Below, piece after piece: positions 6,125 to 10,946 of a DNA stretch of 12,459 nucleotides; within the stretch, counting starts at the first letter, position 1, and every line of letters begins with the position of its first letter. The stretch spans positions 1 through 12,459 of the forward strand of contig CAIXAA010000986.1 in assembly GCA_903917305.1 (NCBI GenBank), written 5' to 3'. The DNA comes from an uncultured Myxococcales bacterium (lineage in GTDB: Bacteria; Myxococcota_A; UBA9042). The notes below the pieces were generated by a model. It saw only the letters and a program-made list of their open reading frames with translations. It was not told the origin of the DNA and did not search any database. Made by a program: the position numbers and the translations under genes.

Positions 6125-8770
6125 TCACGTCGCCGTCGCCAACAGATCCAGCTGCGCGGCTTCGGCGGGCTTGAGCACCAAATGCCCTTCGTGCACGGTC
6201 AGTTGCGCTTGGGCACCCGGCTGCAGCGCGCCGTCGAGGATGCAGTCGGTCACGAACGCTTCGACCAGCTCCTCGATGCGCGAGCGCAGCGGCCGGATGC
6301 CGAGCGCGGGATCGACGCCCTCGCCCACGATGAGATCCACCACGCGATCATCGACTTCGTAGCGAATGAGGCGCGCTTCGTAGAGGCGCCTGGCGCTCGC
6401 CGCCAGCGTCCTTTCCACGACAAGTCTGGCCGCCGCAAGGGAAAGCGGGCGAAAGACGATGGCGTCGTCGATGCGGCTCCAGAACTCCGCCGGCAAGGCG
6501 GCGCGCGCACACTCGAGCACGGGCTCGATCGCCGGATCCACCGCGGGTCCCTCCGGCAAGGGCGCGTCGAAGCTGCCAAAACCGATGGAGCGGCGCTTCT
6601 GGCCGGGGCCCAGCAGCTCCGCGCCGAGGTTGGACGTCATCACCAGGATGCAGTTGCGCACATCCACGACCTGGCCGTGGTTGTCCGTGATGCGGCCGGC
6701 GTCGAGCAATTGCAGAAGCAGCGCAAGCACTTCCGGAGCAGCCTTGTCCACGTCGTCGAACAGCAGCACGCGGTACGGCCGCTTTTGCAGCGCCTGGGCC
6801 AGCAGGCCGGCCTGGCCGTGCCCGACGTAGCCCGGCGGCGAACCGATGAGGCGCGCGACGCTGTGGCCCTCGGTGAACTCGCTCATGTCAAAGCGGATCA
6901 AGGCGTCATCCAGGACGAACAGAGCCTGCGCCAAGGCCCGCGCCGTCTCCGTCTTGCCCGAACCCGCCGCGCCCACGAGCAGGAAGGAGGCCAGCGGCCG
7001 ATCTCCGGAGAATCCCGCATAGTTGCGCTGCACGCGCCGGGCGATCCGCTGCATCGCCGCGTCGTGGCCCACGATGCGCGCCTGCAGGTCCGCGGCGAGA
7101 TCACGAATCCTTCCGCGCTCATCGGCCAGCAACCGGTCCATCGGCACCGCGGTCAGCACGTGCACGGCGCGCGCGATGTCGTCTGGCATCACCTGGTCGC
7201 GCCCCGCGCGCTTGACCTGGGCCCCCGCGCGATCGAGCACGGCAATCGCCTTGTCCGGCAGGCAGCGATCGGTGATGAAGCGCTTGGACAGGTGCACGGC
7301 GCTCACGACCGCATCGTGGACGTAGCGCACGCCGTGGTGCCGCGCGTAAATGGGTGCCACACCTGAGAGAATCGCGATCGCCTCCGGCACCGCCGGCTCC
7401 GGCACGGGCACGACCTGGAAGCGCCGCTCCATCGCGGGATCCTTCTCGATGTGCCGCTCGTACTCCGCCTTGGTCGTCGCGCCGATGAGCGGAAAGCGCC
7501 CGCGCGACAACGCACTTTTCAGGTCGTTGGCGGCGTCGAGCGGTCCATCGCCGGTGCCCGCGCCCATGATCGTGTGGATCTCGTCCATGAAGACGATGAC
7601 CTGGCCTTCGGCCTTGGCCACTTCGTCGCGAAGTTTGCGCATTCGCTCCGAAAATGCGCCACGCAGCGAAGTGCCCGCCAGCAAGGACGACACCTGGATC
7701 TCGACGATCACCGCCGACCCCAGCTTGCCGTACTGCGCCACGTTGCCTGCGAGCCGCAGCGCCAGCCCTTCGGCAATCGCCGTCTTGCCCACACCGGCTT
7801 CGCCGATAAGACAGGGATTGTTCACCTGTTTCATCAGCAGGATGTCGATCACCGCGTCGACCAGCGCCTCGCGCCCGATGAGCGGATCGACCTCGCCGCG
7901 CAGCGCCGCCGCCGTCAGGTTGCGGCCCAGCTCGCACAGCGTCGGGTACTGTTCCGCATTCAAATCGAAGACTTTCGCCGTCCTGCCCAACAGCGCCGGC
8001 TTCGGCTCCGGCGCGCGCACCTCTTGCACCGGCGCAGGCTTCTCGGGCGCAACCGGTTTGGCTTCGGGCGCTTTGTGCTCCGGCGCCGGCTCGGGTCGCT
8101 GCGTCCGCATCTCGATCGGCGCGGAGAACGGGATGCGCCGCCCCATGCCCGTCGCGGTGCGCGCATCGGTCTCCGGTTGCGGCTGCGGCTCCGGCGGACG
8201 CAAGGCCGCGAGATCAGGGCGCGTCGTCCCGCGGTCCAAGGCGCGCGCAGTCTCCAGACGCGCCGAGTCGAGCCGCGAGGTCTCCATGCGCAGGCTCTGG
8301 CGCGGCTCATCGCCCGGCCGCTGCACCGCCGGCCGCACGCCCGTGTTGGATGCGCGGTCCTGCAGCAGCGTGACCTGCCCGATGACACGCGCCCGCAGCC
8401 CGGACACGTTCACGCCGGCGCGATCCAGCACCTTGGACGCCAGCGCATGCCGCACCCGCAGCAGGCTCGCCAGCAGGATCATCGAGGTAATCTCTGGGGA
8501 ATTCGCGCTCTCGGCCAGCGCCTCGGCGTGGCGGTGCACTTCCTGGAGGACTTCGGGCGGGTCCTCGCGCTCCGGCATCTTCTCGAAGGTATCCAGGACC
8601 TTGACTTCGTCGACGCCGGTCTCGACCAGCAGTTCGCGCGCCTGGCACTCCACGAGGTAGGTCGCGACGAGGTAGTGCACCGATGAGGTCGTGCGGCCAG
8701 TCGCCCGCGACACGACGTCGGCCTGGGCCACGATGGTGCGCGCTTCTTTGGAGAGGCGATCAGCCTTCAT
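6125..8770 (-). CDS. ClpA/ClpC-like double AAA+ unfoldase, no middle domain
   Basis: This is an 881-residue Hsp100-type ATPase. Two degenerate Clp_N helical repeats (about 5-60 and 73-131) are followed by an unusually long, Pro/Glu/Arg-rich linker (about 140-262). AAA1 has Walker A GEAGVGKT (323-330), Walker B ending DE (396-397) and an Arg pair (449-450). AAA2 follows directly without the coiled-coil M-domain of ClpB, ClpC or ClpV, as in ClpA. It has Walker A GAAGSGKT (600-607), pore loop GYVG (647-650), sensor TSN (712-714), Arg finger R766 and sensor-2 GIRPLR (824-829). An RRSIGF loop (726-731) matches the ClpP-docking tripeptide loop. Oddities: pore loop 1 reads GTSLRG instead of GTKYRG, and the AAA2 Walker B reads FDD, not LDE. 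ClpP partnership is inferred. The start ATG has only a weak GAGA upstream. Confidence 0.9.
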   Translation of the reverse strand: MKADRLSKEARTIVAQADVVSRATGRTTSSVHYLVATYLVECQARELLVETGVDEVKVLDTFEKMPEREDPPEVLQEVHRHAEALAESANSPEITSMILLASLLRVRHALASKVLDRAGVNVSGLRARVIGQVTLLQDRASNTGVRPAVQRPGDEPRQSLRMETSRLDSARLETARALDRGTTRPDLAALRPPEPQPQPETDARTATGMGRRIPFSAPIEMRTQRPEPAPEHKAPEAKPVAPEKPAPVQEVRAPEPKPALLGRTAKVFDLNAEQYPTLCELGRNLTAAALRGEVDPLIGREALVDAVIDILLMKQVNNPCLIGEAGVGKTAIAEGLALRLAGNVAQYGKLGSAVIVEIQVSSLLAGTSLRGAFSERMRKLRDEVAKAEGQVIVFMDEIHTIMGAGTGDGPLDAANDLKSALSRGRFPLIGATTKAEYERHIEKDPAMERRFQVVPVPEPAVPEAIAILSGVAPIYARHHGVRYVHDAVVSAVHLSKRFITDRCLPDKAIAVLDRAGAQVKRAGRDQVMPDDIARAVHVLTAVPMDRLLADERGRIRDLAADLQARIVGHDAAMQRIARRVQRNYAGFSGDRPLASFLLVGAAGSGKTETARALAQALFVLDDALIRFDMSEFTEGHSVARLIGSPPGYVGHGQAGLLAQALQKRPYRVLLFDDVDKAAPEVLALLLQLLDAGRITDNHGQVVDVRNCILVMTSNLGAELLGPGQKRRSIGFGSFDAPLPEGPAVDPAIEPVLECARAALPAEFWSRIDDAIVFRPLSLAAARLVVERTLAASARRLYEARLIRYEVDDRVVDLIVGEGVDPALGIRPLRSRIEELVEAFVTDCILDGALQPGAQAQLTVHEGHLVLKPAEAAQLDLLATAT

Positions 8771-8799
8771 GGTCTCGGACCTGCACGCATGACGAGGAA

Positions 8800-8831
8800 G
8801 CAGCGCCGCAAGGGGCGTAAAGGCGCGCTGC
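8800..8831 (-). promoter_or_regulatory. Hairpin at the predicted 5' end of the clp mRNA
   Basis: Inverted arms GCAGCGC/GCGCTGC (8825-8831 and 8800-8806) lie 30-60 nt before the clp ATG, and the first arm begins about at the transcription start predicted from the promoter at 8839-8868. It could stabilise the mRNA or serve as an operator; neither can be decided from sequence. Confidence 0.4.
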
Positions 8832-8838
8832 GGATGTC

Positions 8839-8868
8839 GGGATAGCGCGCTGGATAAGGACCTGTCAA
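8839..8868 (-). promoter_or_regulatory. Sigma-70-like promoter for clp
   Basis: The minus strand has a perfect -35 TTGACA (8868-8863), an 18-nt spacer and TATCCC (8844-8839) as a weak -10. It lies about 70-100 nt upstream of the clp ATG and downstream of the terminator at 8908-8948, so clp need not depend on transcription from further upstream. Confidence 0.5.
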
Positions 8869-8907
8869 CCGCGTTCGCGCAAGCTGCATCTCAAAGAGGA
8901 CGCAGCC

Positions 8908-8948
8908 AAAAAGAAGACTGGCGACCGGGCTTGCACCACGGTCGCCAG
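8908..8948 (-). terminator. Intrinsic terminator of the sigma-54-driven RNA
   Basis: On the minus strand a perfect 10-bp stem CTGGCGACCG/CGGTCGCCAG (8948-8939 and 8927-8918) with an 11-nt loop is followed by TCTTCTTTTT (8917-8908). This is a textbook Rho-independent terminator reading leftwards. The plus strand has no T-run after the stem, so it acts in one direction only. Confidence 0.88.
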
Positions 8949-9048
8949 CAGGAGTGAGAGGGGAAAGGCAGGTGTCGTAGTTGGTCTGTCTGCTGTTGCG
9001 GCCGCTTTGGCCCACTCCCTAACGATGGGCCCGCGGCCCAGCAGACAC

Positions 9049-9144
9049 TCAGGCTACGACGAACGGGGCGCCGACGAGGCGAGCCTGAAGGCCCGACGCG
9101 GCAGCGAGGTGGAAGGAGTTTGTGGCTGGATTCATCGAAGTCAT
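9049..9144 (-). CDS. Possible 31-residue peptide within the structured RNA
   Basis: An ATG at 9144 opens a 31-codon frame (begins MTSMNPATNS, ends GAPFVVA) closing with TGA at 9051-9049. It lies wholly in the 5' arm of the predicted RNA and its last codons enter the 7-bp helix. AGGAG occurs near the RNA 5' end but 14 nt from the ATG, too far for a good ribosome-binding site, and the site is sequestered in the closing stem. About 22 of the 30 codons after the ATG end in G or C, somewhat less biased than neighbouring genes. It could be a leader peptide, a dual-function RNA or chance. Confidence 0.2.
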   Translation of the reverse strand: MTSMNPATNSFHLAAASGLQARLVGAPFVVA

Positions 9145-9175
9145 AGGGATTCTGCTCACTCCTGACAGGGAATGT

Positions 9176-9191
9176 AGCAAGACGCGTGCCA
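9176..9191 (-). promoter_or_regulatory. Sigma-54 (-24/-12) promoter
   Basis: The minus strand reads TGGCACG-CGTC-TTGCT, a full match to the RpoN consensus TGGCACG-N4-TTGCW, with the invariant GG at 9190-9189 and GC at 9178-9177. Twelve nt downstream of the -12 C is 9165, next to the first base of the RNA's closing stem. Eleven fixed positions matching by chance is unlikely in 12 kb. Confidence 0.85.
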
Positions 9192-9269
9192 CGCTCCCGG
9201 GCAATAGCGATCCGCCAAAGGCCCCTTGGGCTTGCCCGCCGGCGCCGCCAAGCTGTCTCTGGATGGACG

Positions 9270-9294
9270 TGTCGCGAATCGCCGAAAGCCGACA
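9270..9294. promoter_or_regulatory. Inverted repeat upstream of the sigma-54 promoter, possible enhancer site
   Basis: TGTCG-N15-CGACA on the minus strand (9294-9290 and 9274-9270) lies about 105-129 bp upstream of the predicted start. That is within the range where sigma-54 activators usually bind. The 5-bp arms are short, so this is only suggestive. Confidence 0.25.
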
Positions 9295-9308
9295 AGGAGT
9301 GCGCCAAT

Positions 9309-9334
9309 CTGAAACATGTGAGACACGATTTCAG
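9309..9334. promoter_or_regulatory. Second inverted repeat, CTGAAA-N14-TTTCAG
   Basis: Perfect 6-bp arms (9309-9314 and 9329-9334) flank a nearly concentric GTGAGACAC. It lies about 145-170 bp upstream of the sigma-54 start and 11 bp past the lipid-kinase stop. It could be an activator site. As an RNA hairpin for the kinase gene it would be weak and has no T-run. Confidence 0.3.
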
Positions 9335-9344
9335 CGCGACTGTA

Positions 9345-10301
9345 TCAGGCTGACGTCGACGCCGCCGGCATGTCGCGCCAGACCAGCATGCGCACGTGCG
9401 CGGCGACCGACACCGTCACCTTCGCGCCGGGCGCCACGTTCATCTCTTCGCCGTCCAGCACCATGAGGTCCGGAGCGTCGCCATTTCGCCACGAAAAGTA
9501 CGTATGTTCGCCGTATTGCATGTGCGGGCTGTCTTGCAGGTAGCCGCGCAGGATGCCGAGCATGGCCGTCTGCGACGCCAGCGGACCGAACGCCGAGAGC
9601 GCGGTGTGAAAGCCGGTCGCCGCGATGGAACGCACGCCGGGGAAGGGCCGCACGAAGCCGAAGAAGCCCGGCAGCGGACTCAGGACGCCGGCGGTGACGA
9701 CGGGGATCTTCATGGGACCGGGTTGCAGGTCGAAGGGCCCGACGATCGGCGCGAAGCGCGCGGCGGGCAGCCTCAAGAGCGCAAGACGACTCATGGTCTC
9801 CGCGATGCCGGCGCCGCCTTGCGTCAGACCCTGGCGGTAGTCCGCGTGCAGGCGCGCCGTAGCGCCGAGGCTGCACGTCACGCCGACGCGGTCCGGCTGC
9901 CCTTCCACTGCCAGGCGCAGCACCGGCATCCGCTGCAGGCGCCGCACGCCGCGCGTCCAGGCGTGCAGGATGCGCTGGGCCAGCTGCGCCGGACGCCGGC
10001 TGCCGACCAGGGCCGAAGCAACGGTATTCACACGGCCCACCGGCAGCACCAGGATCGGCGGCACGAGGTCCAAGGCCCCCGCCTCATCGAAGCGCGTCAG
10101 CAGGTTCTGCAAGGTGCCATCGCCGCCCGCGAGGACGAGCAGCTCCGTGCCGGCGGCGCGCAGCGTCTCGACCAGGGCCGTCGTATCCTCGGGCCGATCC
10201 GAGAGAAACAGGCGCAGGCGCGGCGAGGCGCTGGCGAGCACGTGGGCCAGATCGACCGCGGCATCGCGACCGGCGGCTGGGTTGATGAGGCCGACCAGCA
10301 T
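9345..10301 (-). CDS. Diacylglycerol/lipid kinase family protein
   Basis: This is a 318-residue cytoplasmic protein of the DAGK catalytic family, which phosphorylates diacylglycerol or related lipids with ATP. Visible are NPAAGR (7-12), the nucleotide-binding GGDGT (59-63) followed by LQNLL, PVGRVN (87-92) and a C-terminal LDGEEMNV (282-289) matching the family's DGE segment. The usual GTGN(D) after the Pro-Leu-Gly strand is replaced by GRVNT, so the Asn is kept but the GT pair is not, and substrate specificity is open. I chose the ATG at 10301 because AGGAG stands 8 nt upstream; the frame stays open to a GTG at 10343, which lacks such a site. No close intrinsic terminator follows; the next one is at 8908-8948. 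Confidence 0.85.
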   Translation of the reverse strand: MLVGLINPAAGRDAAVDLAHVLASASPRLRLFLSDRPEDTTALVETLRAAGTELLVLAGGDGTLQNLLTRFDEAGALDLVPPILVLPVGRVNTVASALVGSRRPAQLAQRILHAWTRGVRRLQRMPVLRLAVEGQPDRVGVTCSLGATARLHADYRQGLTQGGAGIAETMSRLALLRLPAARFAPIVGPFDLQPGPMKIPVVTAGVLSPLPGFFGFVRPFPGVRSIAATGFHTALSAFGPLASQTAMLGILRGYLQDSPHMQYGEHTYFSWRNGDAPDLMVLDGEEMNVAPGAKVTVSVAAHVRMLVWRDMPAASTSA

Positions 10302-10309
10302 GGCGCACG

Positions 10310-10314
10310 CTCCT
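10310..10314 (-). promoter_or_regulatory. Ribosome-binding site deciding the lipid kinase start
   Basis: AGGAG on the minus strand, 8 nt before the ATG at 10301. It favours this start over the GTG at 10343. Confidence 0.65.
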
Positions 10315-10356
10315 GGCTTGGATGACCGCACGGTGGATCGCACGGACGCCTCGGTC

Positions 10357-10385
10357 GTCTAACCAGAGGCAAGCGCGGGTGTCAA
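10357..10385 (-). promoter_or_regulatory. Sigma-70-like promoter for the lipid kinase
   Basis: The minus strand has a perfect TTGACA (10385-10380), a 17-nt spacer and TTAGAC (10362-10357). The -35 is consensus, while the -10 is poor. It is placed about 55 nt upstream of the chosen ATG. Confidence 0.4.
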
Positions 10386-10395
10386 CCGGTTGGGC

Positions 10396-10423
10396 TTGTC
10401 AGACGGCGGGCGCCCGCTAGACT
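10396..10423 (+). promoter_or_regulatory. Sigma-70-like promoter for the helical-protein/GYF operon
   Basis: TTGTCA (10396-10401), a 16-nt spacer and TAGACT (10418-10423) on the plus strand; the predicted start is near 10430, about 16 nt before the GTG. It lies back to back with the lipid-kinase promoter. Confidence 0.45.
10406..10417. promoter_or_regulatory. 12-bp perfect palindrome in the promoter spacer
   Basis: GCGGGCGCCCGC is self-complementary over all 12 bases and occupies the DNA exactly between the plus-strand -35 and -10, abutting the -10. A repressor bound here would block that promoter. GC-rich palindromes also arise by chance in such genomes. Confidence 0.35.
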
Positions 10424-10445
10424 CCGGCAGCGCGAGGGGGCAAAG

Positions 10446-10946
10446 GTGCCAGGTTCCGGTCTCGAAGCAGACGACATGGATTTCTTGTGCGATGTGGAGG
10501 AGGTCCAAGGACCGTCCCCGGCAGCGCAGCTGGAGGACGTGCGGCCGCTGCTGCTCGATTGGGCGAGCGCGGCCCTGGTCCAGCGCCGGCCGGACCTGCG
10601 CGCCTACCGCGGCAAGAAGGGGCTGCGCACGGCGCGGCTGGATCTCGACTTGCACGTCAAGCATGTGCACGCGGCGCTCCAAGGCGGTGCCGCGCAGGAC
10701 GCGGCGGCCTACCAGCGTTGGTGCACGGCTTCCATGACGCAGCGCGGGCTGGACGCGGAGGCGATCGACGCCGGAGTGGCGATCCTGGCCGAAGCGCTGT
10801 GGCGTTTTCTGCCGCCGCAAGCAGGACGTGAAGCCATTGCCCGACTTGCCGCGTCTTTCCCTGCCGCCAAGGTTGCCTCCGGACCTGGGTCCGGCTACAG
10901 TAACGCGCTTGTCCGGCCCCGGCCCCTAGAGGACTTCCCCCAATGA
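10446..10946 (+). CDS. Uncharacterised helical protein upstream of the GYF gene
   Basis: This is a 166-residue predicted cytoplasmic protein, mostly helical, with no signal peptide or membrane segment. The start is GTG with GAGGGGG at 10434-10440, 5 nt upstream; an in-frame ATG at 10476 lacks a good site. No family is certain. The central segment (about 65-125) reads like helical-bundle modules I recall beside B12-binding or globin-like sensor domains: a His-containing helix (LDLHVKHVHAAL, His70/73/75), AYQRW (88-92) followed by RGL (100-102), and a hydrophobic helix ending in LPP (122-124). That is a pattern impression only. The stop overlaps the next ATG (ATGA), so it is translationally coupled to the zinc-ribbon/GYF gene. 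Confidence 0.75.
   Translation: MPGSGLEADDMDFLCDVEEVQGPSPAAQLEDVRPLLLDWASAALVQRRPDLRAYRGKKGLRTARLDLDLHVKHVHAALQGGAAQDAAAYQRWCTASMTQRGLDAEAIDAGVAILAEALWRFLPPQAGREAIARLAASFPAAKVASGPGSGYSNALVRPRPLEDFPQ

Larger units (their letters stand above)
8908..9165 (-). ncRNA. Candidate sigma-54-dependent structured RNA, about 258 nt, family not recognised
   Basis: A perfect sigma-54 promoter (9176-9191) predicts a start near 9165, and a strong intrinsic terminator ends at 8908. Between them the RNA closes on itself. Its 5' end CAGGAGTGAG (9164-9155) pairs perfectly with CTCACTCCTG (8958-8949), which abuts the terminator stem. Further in come 9060-9054 with 8980-8974 (7 bp), a 6x6 internal loop, and 9047-9033 with 9005-8987 (15 bp with a 4-nt bulge at 8996-8999). 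The rod ends with 9031-9026 with 9014-9009 (6 bp) and an 11-nt loop containing AGGGAG. A small UUCA-loop hairpin (9081-9094) sits in the long 5' arm. I see none of the hallmark sequences of RNase P RNA, tmRNA or SRP RNA. A 6S-like rod is possible, but 6S is normally sigma-70 transcribed. Myxococcus Pxr is a precedent for a sigma-54-dependent sRNA, but relation is unproven. Confidence 0.62.

Noticed and set aside
6182..8686. Plus-strand open frames opposite the Clp gene
   Set aside because: The minus strand carries complete AAA+ motifs; the opposite frames show no domain.
6125..8770. Type VI secretion ClpV or disaggregase ClpB
   Set aside because: Both carry a coiled-coil middle domain that is absent here, and neither uses the ClpP-docking IGF loop seen at 728-731; no secretion genes are nearby.
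8908..9165. Identity as RNase P RNA, tmRNA or SRP RNA
   Set aside because: None of the hallmark sequences is seen: no GAGGAAAGUC-type core, no tRNA-like ends or T-loop, no SRP GGAA tetraloop region. A 6S-like rod is not excluded but the promoter class argues against it.
8891..9307. Minus-strand 138-codon frame across the intergenic region
   Set aside because: It begins upstream of the sigma-54 promoter, runs through the promoter and terminator and has no domain; the RNA interpretation explains the region better.
9122..9466. Plus-strand frame starting GTG after AAGGAG
   Set aside because: Runs antisense into the lipid-kinase gene, crosses the sigma-54 promoter, has too short a ribosome-site spacing (3 nt) and turns into Arg/Ser/Pro low complexity.
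10302..10343. Longer lipid-kinase start at GTG 10343
   Set aside because: It adds 14 residues before the conserved first strand and would place the start immediately downstream of the candidate promoter; AGGAG 8 nt before ATG 10301 is better.
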